From Streptomyces sp. DG1A-41 (lineage in GTDB: Bacteria; Actinomycetota; Actinomycetes; Streptomycetales; Streptomycetaceae), in the NCBI RefSeq assembly GCF_037055355.1, contig NZ_CP146350.1, positions 3,185,001 to 3,249,000 of the forward strand: 64,000 bases of DNA. The letters are read 5' to 3'. The notes under the pieces are model-generated. The model was not told the DNA's origin. It did not search any database and saw only the letters and a program-made list of their open reading frames with translations. Position numbers and translations under genes: made by a program. How positions within the stretch are numbered: the first letter of the stretch is position 1; each line of letters starts with the position of its first letter. Shown one piece after another: positions 43,439 to 52,637 of the stretch.

Positions 43439-44086
43439 TCATTTCCGCCAGAACAAGTGATGCGTCACCCCGCTCGGGCTCGGCACGACATCGCAGTGGA
43501 ACCGGTCGAACAACTCCTCGGGGGACTCCCAGAGCCGCGAACCGGATCCGAGTCTCACCGGCGAGACCGCCACGTGCAGCGTGTCGACCAGGTCGGCGTC
43601 GAGGAACTCCCGGATGGTCATGGCCCCGCCGCCGAGCCGGACGTCCTTGCCCTGTGCCGCCTCCCGGGCCTGTTCGAGGACCGCGGCCGGGTCGCCGCCG
43701 ACGAAGTGGAACGTCGTGTCGGAGAGAGTGAACGAAGGGCGCTCGTGGTGGGTCATGACGAACACCGGCGTGTGGAACGGGGGCTCGTCACCCCACCAGC
43801 CCTTCCACTCGTAGTCCTGCCAGGGGCCGCGCTGGGGACCGAACTTGTTGCGGCCCATGATCTCGGCGCCGATGTTGTTCGCGAAGTCGCGTGTGAGGTA
43901 GTCGTCGAGACCGCGGCTCCCGCCGGGGTCGGTGCGGTTGGGCCAGCTCGCCGTGGCACCGGCCCAGGCGAACATCTGCCCCGGATCGGCGTGGCCGAAC
44001 GGGCGCTCCAGGCTCTGGTGCTCGCCGGCGCCGAATCCGTCACTCGAGACGTTGAAGTTCTGCACTCGCAGTAGCTGGTGGGGCAC
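43439..44086 (-). CDS. Dihydrofolate-reductase-family (RibD C-terminal-like) protein
   Basis: This 215-residue protein has the RibD_C/DHFR-like fold: start LLRVQNFNVSSDGFGAG, AEIMGRNKFGPQRGPW (NADPH region), VFVMTHHERPS, DVRLGGGAMTIREFLDADLVD, and SPVRLGSGSRLW. The true substrate of these reductases is usually unknown. GTG 44086 is chosen because AGGAGGAG sits six bases upstream. It converges with the MBL gene (6-base gap). Confidence 0.85.
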   Translation of the reverse strand: MPHQLLRVQNFNVSSDGFGAGEHQSLERPFGHADPGQMFAWAGATASWPNRTDPGGSRGLDDYLTRDFANNIGAEIMGRNKFGPQRGPWQDYEWKGWWGDEPPFHTPVFVMTHHERPSFTLSDTTFHFVGGDPAAVLEQAREAAQGKDVRLGGGAMTIREFLDADLVDTLHVAVSPVRLGSGSRLWESPEELFDRFHCDVVPSPSGVTHHLFWRK

Positions 44087-44284
44087 GGCACTCCTCCTGT
44101 GGTGGTCGGTCGACGTGGGATGGACCGCCCGGGCCACCGAAACTCATCGGCGCCCCGGGCGGTTCCCCCGGTTTCCCGGCCCGCCCGCACCCCGGGATTC
44201 CAGCCCACCTCCCCCGTCGGCCCCCGGGCTCACCCGCCCGTCGGCATCCCCGGATCCCGGCTCACCCGCCCGTCGGTCCCCCGC

Positions 44285-44649
44285 TCACCCGGCCTGCGCG
44301 GCCACGTGCTCGATCACCTGCTGGAACCCCTCGCTCGGCGAGAACTCCACGAACTCGCTGTCCTCCAGGGCGACCGGGACGCGGCCCGGGCCCCAGTAGC
44401 AGGCCTGTCCCGCCTCGTACTCCTCCTCGCCGGAGGCCGTGCGCATCCTGATGCGGCCCTTCAGCGGATAGCCCCAGTGAGGGCACTGGCACGCGTCGTC
44501 GGCCAGGCCCTTGAGGGGCGGGCCGTGTCCGGGCCCTGGGGCAGGCTGGGGTAGCCCACCGACAGGCCGCCGCCGATCGGCATGAGGCACAGTTCCACGC
44601 CGTTGCCCTCGAGCGCGACGGGTACGTCGATCCGAGTCGCCGCCGTCAT
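44285..44649 (-). pseudogene. Cupin-domain protein, frameshifted
   Basis: Frame 1 from ATG 44649 (GGGAGGA upstream) gives TAATRIDVPVALEGNGVELCLMPIGGG and reaches YPSLPQGPDT. Frame 2 continues with GPPLKGLADDACQCPHWGYPLKGRIRM, YEAGQACYWGPGRVPVALEDSEFVEFSP and VIEHVAAQ. Together they read like an intact 120-residue single cupin. One missing G (a C on the + strand, near 44521-44524) explains the break. It is divergent from rbsR. Confidence 0.7.
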
Positions 44650-44781
44650 CATTCCTCCCGCTCCGGCCCGGCCCGGGCCTCGCGACAACGGACCCCTTCC
44701 TTCCAGCCTGGACCGCCAGGCCGCGCCCCGCGACATCACGATCCGGTCAAGAGGTGCCCTCGGGGTCTTGATTTACCGGCG

Positions 44782-44821
44782 TGTAATCGATTCCATCCAC
44801 CCGTCGATGTAATCGATTCCA
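44782..44821 (+). promoter_or_regulatory. Two LacI-type operators before the ribose operon
   Basis: TGTAATCGATTCCA occurs at 44782-44795 and again at 44808-44821, 26 bases apart. Both fit the LacI-family consensus TGNAANCGNTTNCA. They precede the LacI gene that heads the operon, so autoregulation and sugar-responsive repression are expected. Confidence 0.75.
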
Positions 44822-44874
44822 CGAGCGCTTACGCAAGTGCTCCCACGACTGATCCACAAGGAGGTGGAGCGGCG

Positions 44875-46035
44875 GTGGCCAGCATCAAGGACGTCGCTGC
44901 CGAGGCGGGCGTCTCCGTCGCCACGGTCTCGCGCGTCCTGAACGACCACCCGTCGGTCAGCGCCGACGCACGCACGCGCGTGCTGGCCGCCGTCGAGTCC
45001 CTGGGCTACCGCCCGAACGCCGTCGCCCGCTCCCTGCGCACCGACCAGACCCACACCCTCGGCCTGGTCATCAGCGACGTGATGAACCCGTACTTCACCG
45101 AACTGGCCCGCTCCGTCGAGGAGGAGGCCCGCGCGCTCGGCTACAGCGTCATCATCGGCAACGCCGACGAGCGGCCCGACCTCCAGGACCACCACGTACG
45201 CAACCTGCTGGACCGGCGGATCGACGGACTGCTCGTCTCCCCGACGGACGGCGGCTCGCCGCTGATGCTGGACGCCGCGCGGGCGGGGACGCCCATGGTG
45301 TTCGTGGACCGGTGGATCCCGGGCGTGGACGTGCCGGTGGTCCGGGCGGACGGGCGGGCGGCCGTACGGGATCTCGTGGCGCATCTGCACGGGCTCGGGC
45401 ACCGGCGGCTCGCGATCATCGCGGGCCCGGCGGCGACCACGACCGGCCGGGAGCGCGTGGAGGTCTTCAGGGAGGCCCTGGGCGCCCACGGCCTCGCCCT
45501 GCCCGACGCCTACATAGGGCAGGGCGACTTCCAGGCCGAGAGCGGCCGGCGGGTCACCGAGGGCTTCCTCGACCTGGCCGAGCCGCCCGAGGTCGTGTTC
45601 GCGGCCGACAACCTGATGGCGCTCGGCGCGCTGGACGCCGTACGCGCGCGCGGACTGCGCGTACCGGACGACATGGCGCTGGCCGCGTTCGACGACATCC
45701 CGTGGTTCGTGCACACCGATCCGCCGGTCACCGCGATCGCCCAGCCCACGGGCGAGCTGGGACGCGCAGCCGTGCGCGCGCTGGTCGACCGGATCGAGGG
45801 GCGGCCCGGCGAGTCCGTCACCCTCCCCGCCCGTCTCGTCGTACGCCGTTCGTGCGGCGAGCCGGCCCCGCACAGTCCCCCGCTGTGCGGTCCCCCGTAC
45901 AAAGGAGTACGACGTGAGCAACGCGGACGAGTTGCTGCGCATCGAGGGCATACGGAAGACCTTCCCGGGTGTGGTCGCGCTGGACGGCGTGGACTTCGCC
46001 CTGCGCCGGGGCGAGGTGCACGTGCTGCTCGGTGA
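44875..46035 (+). CDS. rbsR: LacI-family repressor of the ribose operon
   Basis: The HTH (SIKDVAAEAGVSVATVSRVLNDHPSVSADARTRV) is followed by a periplasmic-binding-protein-like domain, which is complete by about residue 330 (RLVVRRSCGEP). GTG 44875 follows AAGGAGGTG. The frame then runs on without a stop through the start of rbsA to 46035, giving an implausible 47-residue overlap tail. A one-base shift would end it at TGA 45915-45917, overlapping the rbsA GTG as GTGA. This suggests a small indel in the C-rich stretch near 45880-45900. The function as a ribose repressor rests on the operon context. Confidence 0.85.
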   Translation: MASIKDVAAEAGVSVATVSRVLNDHPSVSADARTRVLAAVESLGYRPNAVARSLRTDQTHTLGLVISDVMNPYFTELARSVEEEARALGYSVIIGNADERPDLQDHHVRNLLDRRIDGLLVSPTDGGSPLMLDAARAGTPMVFVDRWIPGVDVPVVRADGRAAVRDLVAHLHGLGHRRLAIIAGPAATTTGRERVEVFREALGAHGLALPDAYIGQGDFQAESGRRVTEGFLDLAEPPEVVFAADNLMALGALDAVRARGLRVPDDMALAAFDDIPWFVHTDPPVTAIAQPTGELGRAAVRALVDRIEGRPGESVTLPARLVVRRSCGEPAPHSPPLCGPPYKGVRREQRGRVAAHRGHTEDLPGCGRAGRRGLRPAPGRGARAAR

Positions 46036-47446
46036 GAACGGCGCGGGCAAGAGCACCCTCATCAAGATGCTCTCCGGCGCCTACACGCCCGACGCCGGGC
46101 GGATCCTGGTCGGCGGTGAGGAGGTGCGCATCAGCGGTGCGCAGGACTCCGAGCGGCTCGGGATCGCCACCATCTACCAGGAGTTCAACCTCGTACCGGA
46201 TCTGACGGTCGCCGAGAACATCTTCCTGGGGCGGCAGCCGCGCCGGTTCGGGATGATCGACCGGAAGCGGACGGAGGCCGACGCCGAGGTGCTCCTCGCG
46301 CGTGTGGGCGTGAAGGTGTCGCCCCGCGCGCGTGTACGCGAACTGGGCATCGCGCGCCTCCAGATGGTCGAGATCGCCAAGGCGCTGAGCCTCGACGCGC
46401 GCGTGCTCATCATGGACGAGCCGACCGCCGTGCTCACCTCCGAGGAGGTCGAGAAGCTCTTCGGAATCGTGCGCACGCTGCGCGAGGACGGCGTCGGGAT
46501 CGTCTTCATCACGCATCATCTGGAGGAGATCGCCGCCCTCGGTGACCGGGTGACGGTCATCCGGGACGGCAGGAGCGTCGGGCAGGTGCCCGCCTCCGCG
46601 CCCGAGGACGAGCTGGTACGGCTCATGGTGGGGCGGTCGATCGAGCAGCAGTATCCGCGCGAACGGGCCGATCGCGGCGCCGCGTTGCTGTCCGTCGAAG
46701 GGCTCACCCGCGACGGCGTCTTCCACGACGTCAGCTTCGAGGTGCACGCCGGTGAGGTCGTCGGCATCGCGGGGCTGGTCGGCGCCGGCCGTACGGAGGT
46801 GGTACGGGCCGTGTTCGGGGCGGACCCGTACGACAAGGGGGCCGTGAGGGTCGCCGGGGCCGGCGTGCCCAAGTACGACGTCAACGCGGCGATGGCCGCG
46901 GGTATCGGGCTCATCCCCGAGGACCGCAAGGGCCAGGGCCTGGTGCTGGACGCGTCGGTCGAGGAGAACCTCGGGCTGGTGACGCTGCGGTCGGCCACCC
47001 GGGCGGGGCTCGTCGACCTCAAGGGGCAGCGCGAGGCCGCCGAGCGGATCGCGGGGCAGCTCGGGGTGCGGATGGCGGGCCTCGGCCAGCATGTGCGCAC
47101 CCTCTCCGGCGGCAACCAGCAGAAGGTCGTCATCGGCAAGTGGCTGCTCGCCGACACCAAGGTGCTGATCCTCGACGAGCCGACGCGCGGTATCGACGTC
47201 GGCGCCAAGGTCGAGATCTACCAGCTCGTCAACGAACTCACCGCCGCCGGCGCGGCCGTCCTGATGATCTCCAGCGATCTGCCCGAGGTGCTCGGCATGA
47301 GCGACCGGGTGCTGGTGATGGCCCAGGGCCGGATCGCCGGCGAACTCTCCGCCGACGAGGCGACCCAGGACGCCGTGATGGCACTCGCCGTCAGCACTCC
47401 GACGACCACGATCACGACCGGAACGGAGGCCTCCCGTGGCCACTGA
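45914..47446 (+). CDS. rbsA: Ribose ABC transporter ATP-binding protein (two ATPase domains)
   Basis: This 510-residue sugar-type ATPase has two cassettes. The N-terminal one has Walker A GENGAGKST, IYQEFNLVPDLTVAENIFLG and Walker B LIMDEPTAVL. The C-terminal one has GLVGAGRTE (a degenerate Walker A, normal for RbsA), signature LSGGNQQKV and LILDEPTRGID. It powers sugar import. GTG 45914 follows AAAGGAG. It overlaps the next gene by 11 bases. Confidence 0.95.
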   Translation: MSNADELLRIEGIRKTFPGVVALDGVDFALRRGEVHVLLGENGAGKSTLIKMLSGAYTPDAGRILVGGEEVRISGAQDSERLGIATIYQEFNLVPDLTVAENIFLGRQPRRFGMIDRKRTEADAEVLLARVGVKVSPRARVRELGIARLQMVEIAKALSLDARVLIMDEPTAVLTSEEVEKLFGIVRTLREDGVGIVFITHHLEEIAALGDRVTVIRDGRSVGQVPASAPEDELVRLMVGRSIEQQYPRERADRGAALLSVEGLTRDGVFHDVSFEVHAGEVVGIAGLVGAGRTEVVRAVFGADPYDKGAVRVAGAGVPKYDVNAAMAAGIGLIPEDRKGQGLVLDASVEENLGLVTLRSATRAGLVDLKGQREAAERIAGQLGVRMAGLGQHVRTLSGGNQQKVVIGKWLLADTKVLILDEPTRGIDVGAKVEIYQLVNELTAAGAAVLMISSDLPEVLGMSDRVLVMAQGRIAGELSADEATQDAVMALAVSTPTTTITTGTEASRGH

Positions 47447-49386
47447 CACGCTCAGGAGAACGACGGGCGCGGGTGGCGCCTCGGGCGGCCTGCGCCGTCT
47501 CCTGCTCGACAACGGCGCGCTCACCGCGCTCATCGTCCTCGTCGTCGCGATGTCGGCGCTGTCCGGCGACTTCCTGACGACCGACAACCTCCTCAACGTC
47601 GGCGTGCAGGCGGCCGTCACCGCCATCCTCGCCTTCGGCGTCACCTTCGTCATCGTCTCGGCGGGCATCGACCTGTCGGTCGGCTCGGTCGCCGCGCTCT
47701 CGGCCACGGTCCTCGCGTGGAGCGCCACGTCGGCGGGCGTCCCGGTGTTCCTCGCCGTCCTGCTGGCCATAGCGACCGGTATCGCGTGCGGCCTGGTCAA
47801 CGGCATCCTGATCTCCTACGGCAAGCTGCCGCCGTTCATCGCGACGCTGGCGATGCTGTCCGTGGCCCGCGGTCTGTCCCTCGTCATCTCCGAGGGCTCG
47901 CCGATCGCCTTCCCCGACTCGGTCTCCCACCTCGGTGACACGCTCGGCGGCTGGCTGCCGGTGCCGGTGCTCGTCATGGTCGTGATGGGCCTGATCGCCG
48001 CCTTCGTGCTCGGCCGGACGTACATCGGCCGCTCCATGTACGCGATCGGCGGCAACGAGGAGGCCGCGCGGCTGTCCGGCCTGCGCGTGAAGAAGCAGAA
48101 GCTCGCGATCTACGCCTTCTCGGGCGTCTTCGCCGCCGCCGCGGGCGTCGTGCTCGCCGCCCGGCTGTCCTCCGCGCAGCCGCAGGCCGCCGACGGCTAC
48201 GAGCTGGACGCGATCGCCGCGGTCGTCATCGGCGGCGCCTCCCTCGCGGGCGGTACGGGCAAGGCGTCCGGCACGCTGATCGGCGCCCTGATCCTGGCCG
48301 TGCTCCGCAACGGGCTGAACCTGCTGAACGTGTCGGCGTTCTGGCAGCAGGTCGTCATCGGCGTCGTCATCGCGCTGGCCGTGCTGCTCGACACCGCGCG
48401 CCGCAAGGCCGGGGCGACCCCGGTCGGGGCCGGCACCGGCGGCGACAAGGGCAAGCAGGCGGTGACGTACGCGCTGGCGGCCGTCGTCACCGTCGCGATC
48501 GTCGGCGCCACGTCCTTCCTGCATGGCGGCTCCTCCGCCGCGAGCACCCCGAAGATGGGCCTGTCGCTGTCCACCCTCAACAACCCCTTCTTCGTGCAGA
48601 TCCGGGCGGGCGCCCAGGCCGAGGCGAAGAAGCTGGGTGTGGACCTGACCGTCACGGACGCGCAGAACGACGCCTCCCAGCAGGCCAACCAGCTCCAGAA
48701 CTTCACCAGTTCCGGGCTCGGCGCGATCATCGTCAACCCGGTCGACTCGGACGCGGCGAGCAACTCGGTGAAGGCCGCCGACAAGGCGAAGATCCCGGTC
48801 ATCGCCGTCGACCGCGGCGTCAACAACGCCAAGACGGACACCCTCGTCGCCTCCGACAACGTCACCGGCGGTGAACTCGCCGCCCAGACCATCGCCGACA
48901 AGCTGGGCGGCAAGGGCAAGATCGTGATCCTCCAGGGCCAGGCCGGCACGTCCGCCGCCCGTGAGCGCGCCCAGGGCTTCGCCAACGGTCTCAAGGCCTA
49001 CCCGGGCATCCAGGTCGTGGCCCAGCAGCCCGCGGACTTCGACCGCACCAAGGGCCTCGACGTGATGTCGAACCTGCTCCAGGCCCACCCGGACGTCCAG
49101 GGCGTCATCGCCGCGAACGACGAGATGGCGCTCGGCGCGATCAAGGCGCTGGGCTCCAAGGCCTGGCACGTCGGTCTCCGTGGTCGGCTTCGACGGCACG
49201 CCTGACGGACTGAAGGCGGTCGAGGGCGGCACGCTGTACGCGTCCGTGGCGCAGCAGCCGTCCCAGCTCGGGAGGATCGCCGTGGACAACGCACTGAAGG
49301 CACTCCAGGGCAAGAAGGTCGAGGAGACGGTGAAGGTGCCGGTGAAGGTGGTCACGAAGGAGAACGTGGCCGGCTTCAGCGGCTGA
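47436..49386 (+). pseudogene. Fused ribose permease-binding protein (rbsC-rbsB), one-base frameshift
   Basis: The reading frame encodes an RbsC permease (about 1-330, with FVIVSAGIDLSVGSVAALSA and the family loop YAIGGNEEAARLSG). A further helix (YALAAVVTVAIVGATSFL) is followed by an RbsB-type binding domain (GLSLSTLNNPFFVQIRAGAQ, IIVNPVDSDA). Such a fusion is known as I recall from S. coelicolor SCO2747. At 49164 one additional T diverts the frame into a stop at 49205. Removing it continues as SVVGFDGTPDGLKAVEGG to 49386, giving 649 residues. As written, the last quarter of the binding lobe is lost. Confidence 0.85.
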
Positions 49387-49460
49387 CATCGGGGAACGGC
49401 GGGCGAGCACCCAGGACCGGTGGGGCCGCCCGCCATGTCACTCACGTGGGGAGACAACTC

Positions 49461-50363
49461 ATGTACGACTACGACCTCCTGGTCGTGGGGTCGGCCAACG
49501 CCGACCTCGTGATCGGCGTCGAGCGCCGGCCCGGTGCCGGCGAGACCGTACTCGGCTCCGACCTGGCCGTCCACCCGGGCGGCAAGGGCGCGAACCAGGC
49601 GGTCGCGGCCGCCCGGCTCGGCGCCCGTACGGCTCTGCTGGCCCGGGTCGGCGACGACGCGTACGGACGCCTGCTGCTGGACTCACAGCGGGAGTCCGGC
49701 GTGGACACGGTGGGTGTCCTGGTGGGCGGCGCGCCGACCGGGGTCGCGCTGATCACGGTCGACCCGTCCGGAGACAACAGCATCGTGGTCTCGCCGGGCG
49801 CGAACGGCCGGCTGGCCCCGGAGGACGTCAGCGCCGCCGGGAGCCTCTTCCACGCCTCCCGGGTGGTCTCGGCGCAGCTGGAGATCCCGCTGGAGACCGT
49901 GGTGGAGGTCGTACGGAACCTGGCGCCGGAGAGCCGTTTCGTGCTGAACCCCTCGCCGCCGCGGCCCCTTCCGCAGGAGGTGCTGGCGGCGTGCGACCCG
50001 CTGATCGTCAACGAGCACGAGGCGAAGGTGATCCTGGGCTCGGCCGCCGTGGGGGACGGCCCGGAGGACTGGGCGCGGATCCTGCTCGCGAAGGGCCCGC
50101 GGTCGGTGGTGGTGACGCTGGGCGCGGAGGGCGCGCTGGTCGCTTCCGCGGAGGGTGTCTCCCGGGTTCCGTCCGTGAAGGTGAGCGCCGTCGACACGAC
50201 CGGCGCGGGTGACGCGTTCACCGCCGCGCTGGCCTTCCGGCTGGGGGCCGGTGAGTCCCTCGCGGAGGCGGCCGCGTACGCGGCGCGGGTCGGGGCGCTG
50301 ACCGTGACGAAGGAGGGTGCGCAGGCGTCCTTCCCGACGGCGGCGGAGGTCGCTGAGCTGTGA
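49461..50363 (+). CDS. rbsK: Ribokinase
   Basis: This 300-residue PfkB-family kinase phosphorylates D-ribose at O5. It shows LLVVGSANADLVIGVERRPGAGETVLG, the sugar-site GGKGANQAVAAARLG and the catalytic DTTGAGDAFTAALAF. I chose ATG 49461 (GGGGAGA upstream), although an in-frame GTG at 49446 exists. Its stop overlaps the rbsD start (GTGA). Confidence 0.94.
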   Translation: MYDYDLLVVGSANADLVIGVERRPGAGETVLGSDLAVHPGGKGANQAVAAARLGARTALLARVGDDAYGRLLLDSQRESGVDTVGVLVGGAPTGVALITVDPSGDNSIVVSPGANGRLAPEDVSAAGSLFHASRVVSAQLEIPLETVVEVVRNLAPESRFVLNPSPPRPLPQEVLAACDPLIVNEHEAKVILGSAAVGDGPEDWARILLAKGPRSVVVTLGAEGALVASAEGVSRVPSVKVSAVDTTGAGDAFTAALAFRLGAGESLAEAAAYAARVGALTVTKEGAQASFPTAAEVAEL

Positions 50364-50749
50364 AGCGGAACGGAATACTGAACCGTCACCTCGCCGGTGC
50401 GCTGGCCGAGCTGGGCCACGGGGACGGGGTGCTGGTGTGCGACGCGGGCATGCCCATTCCCGACGGCCCCCGGGTGGTGGACCTCGCCTTCCGGGCCGGG
50501 GTGCCGACGTTCTCCGAGGTGCTGGAGGGGCTGCTGGCCGAGCTGGTGGTCGAGGGGGCGACGGCCGCGGAGGAGGTTCGGGAAGCGAACCAGGAGGCTT
50601 CGGACCTCCTGGACGGGCACTTCCCGTCGCTGGACCTGGTGCCGCACGAGCGGCTCAAGGAGCTGTCGGCCGGGGCCCGGCTGGTGGTCCGCACGGGCGA
50701 GGCACGGCCGTACGCGAACGTGCTGCTGAGGTGCGGCGTCTTCTTCTGA
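50360..50749 (+). CDS. rbsD: D-ribose pyranase
   Basis: This 129-residue protein interconverts pyranose and furanose ribose for the kinase. It shows MKRNGILNRHLAGALAELGHGD, VCDAGMPIP, and the C-terminal VRTGEARPYANVLLRCGVFF that forms the active site. GTG 50360 is coupled to rbsK. It is the last gene of the operon, followed by a strong hairpin. Confidence 0.94.
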   Translation: MKRNGILNRHLAGALAELGHGDGVLVCDAGMPIPDGPRVVDLAFRAGVPTFSEVLEGLLAELVVEGATAAEEVREANQEASDLLDGHFPSLDLVPHERLKELSAGARLVVRTGEARPYANVLLRCGVFF

Positions 50750-50770
50750 CCGCCGGTCACGCAGATGCTT

Positions 50771-50804
50771 CGAGGGGGCCCGGTCCGTCGACCGGGCCCC
50801 CTCG
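50771..50804 (+). terminator. Ribose operon terminator
   Basis: A perfect 14-base stem (50771-50784 with 50791-50804, CGAGGGGGCCCGGT) around CCGTCG lies 22 bases after rbsD. A GCTTTCCCC tail follows. Confidence 0.8.
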
Positions 50805-50960
50805 GCTTTCCCCTCCCGTCAGAACCCCCGCGATCCCCCCAGATCTCCCCCCAGAAAGTCCTGACGCCATGTACGACCCGCGGAGGACGGAAAGGGTTGC
50901 ACGGTCAGGTGAGAATTTCTTGCCGGACCCTTGCCGGAATCTTGTCGGAGCCCTGAGAGA

Positions 50961-51464
50961 TCACCGCGCCGACCGCGTCAGCACCCGGGTGAGGCCGCCG
51001 TCGTCCTCCTCGACGTCCCGGACGTGCGCGAACCCGATCCGTCCGAGCAGGCGCAGCGATGCCTCGTTCCGCGCGGCGACGGTGGCGTGCACCTCGGTCA
51101 GCCCGAGCACGTCGAAGCCGTAGCCCACGAGCGCCTCCGCCAGCTCCGTCCCGAGCCCGCTGCCCCAGGCCTCCGGTGCCAGGGCGTAGACGATCTCGTG
51201 ACCGTCGACCGCGTCCGTCCGCTTGATCTCCGCGTGCCCGATCAGTCGCCCGCCGCGCCGGACCGCCCACACGTCGAACAGACCCTGGGCATAGACCTTG
51301 GTGAAGATCCGCCCGAACAGGGCCCGGTCGTCCGCCTCGGCAGCGGGGCCGTCACCCATCCAACGGGAGACCCTGGTGTCCTGGAACAGGGCGACGAAGT
51401 CCTCTTCGTCGCCCGGGGTGTAGGCGTCGAGGAGCAGGCGGGTGGTGCGCAGGGTTGGGGGCAT
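50961..51464 (-). CDS. GNAT N-acetyltransferase (RimJ/RimL-like)
   Basis: This 167-residue acetyltransferase has the RimJ/L-type start LRTTRLLLDAYTPGDEEDFVALF, the acetyl-CoA loop PEAWGSGLGTELAEALVGYGF, and HATVAARNEASLRLLGRIGFAHV. There is no clear ribosome site before ATG 51464, so the start is uncertain. The substrate is unknown, and it stands alone. Confidence 0.85.
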   Translation of the reverse strand: MPPTLRTTRLLLDAYTPGDEEDFVALFQDTRVSRWMGDGPAAEADDRALFGRIFTKVYAQGLFDVWAVRRGGRLIGHAEIKRTDAVDGHEIVYALAPEAWGSGLGTELAEALVGYGFDVLGLTEVHATVAARNEASLRLLGRIGFAHVRDVEEDDGGLTRVLTRSAR

Positions 51465-51540
51465 GGGCGGCGACGCTAGCGACGCGGGCGGCCGCGCTGC
51501 AATCCGTTTCGGCGGCCGTCGACCTTCGAGCGGCTCGTCC

Positions 51541-52365
51541 TCAGCGGCTGAGGCGCCGCCCGAACCACTGCGTCAGGACTTCGTCGACCGCCCTCGTGGC
51601 GGGCAGCTGCGGAGCCGGTTCCAGACCAGGTTCGTCGGCCAGCGGGTGCGCCAGGTCCGGCACGGTGATCAGCTCGATCTCGTCCGGGTGCGCGTACCGC
51701 TCGCGCAGTGCGCCGACCAGGGCAGCGGCGTCCGTGCGGAATTCCGGATGGTCCCGCTCACCGCTGACGAGCAGCAGCGGCGGGTGTGCTGTGAGGTCTC
51801 CGGCACGGGCGACGAAGTCCAGTTCGTCGGCGGCCTCAGTGGACTCCTCGGTCCAGCGGTAGGCCTGTCCGGTGAGGTCCTGGACGCGTTCGACGGCGGA
51901 GCGGATCCGCACGGCGGGGTTGACCAGGGCGACCGAGTGGACCGGAATCCGGCGCGTGGTGAGCAACCGCAACGCCACGGCTCCGCCGAGCGACGCGCCG
52001 AGGAGGCTGATCGGCTCGTCGTCGACCGGCAGCTGGTCGCGCAGCGCGGCGAGTGCGGCCGGGAACTCCTCGGCGGCCTGATGGGTGAACGGGGCCAGGA
52101 AGGACAGCAGCGCGTCCTCGCGGGCACGTCGGACGGCGGCGTCGACACGGCCGTCGACCATTCGTGCGCCACACATCGGCATGCCCAGGTGGACCCGCCA
52201 GGCAGGCACTCCGGTCATGGGCAGGGCGGCCGCGAACGCCGCGTCCGTGCGCGGCGCGTCCAGCATGTGCCAGGTCACGATCAACGGCGCGGGACCGTCG
52301 CCGGCTCCGGCCGGCGGGATCGCGGTGAACGGTACGCCGGCCGCGGTACCAGTGATCGTCTCCAT
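51541..52365 (-). CDS. Alpha/beta-hydrolase
   Basis: This 274-residue hydrolase has the nucleophile elbow LLGASLGGAVALRLL, acid-loop candidates in LLLVSGERDHPEF, and a His in VPDLAHPLADEP. ATG 52365 has GGGAGAG upstream. There is no signal peptide. An esterase/peptidase-like role is likely but the substrate is unknown. Downstream of the start the fold begins late (PLIVTWHMLDA), as in short intracellular hydrolases. Confidence 0.82.
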   Translation of the reverse strand: METITGTAAGVPFTAIPPAGAGDGPAPLIVTWHMLDAPRTDAAFAAALPMTGVPAWRVHLGMPMCGARMVDGRVDAAVRRAREDALLSFLAPFTHQAAEEFPAALAALRDQLPVDDEPISLLGASLGGAVALRLLTTRRIPVHSVALVNPAVRIRSAVERVQDLTGQAYRWTEESTEAADELDFVARAGDLTAHPPLLLVSGERDHPEFRTDAAALVGALRERYAHPDEIELITVPDLAHPLADEPGLEPAPQLPATRAVDEVLTQWFGRRLSR

Positions 52366-52637
52366 GTCTCTCCCTCGGGTCGGGAGGGCGAGCGTAGGCG
52401 GCTCGACGGAGGCGACGGCACTGCTTCTGCCCAGGGCAGAGGCGTCCGGCTGACCGTAATCGTCCTCAGCCGCCTGTCACTTCGTCACAGCTTCGGGGGG
52501 ACATCGCTTCGGGGGACGGGCCGTCTCGGCAGCCCGGCAGGGCTGCGCGGGCATCTGATGCTCTACGACAGCCTGGGCGAGCAGGCCACCGGTGCCCGAG
52601 CCCGGTCAGGTGCTCCGGGCCGGTGCCCCGCGCCCCG

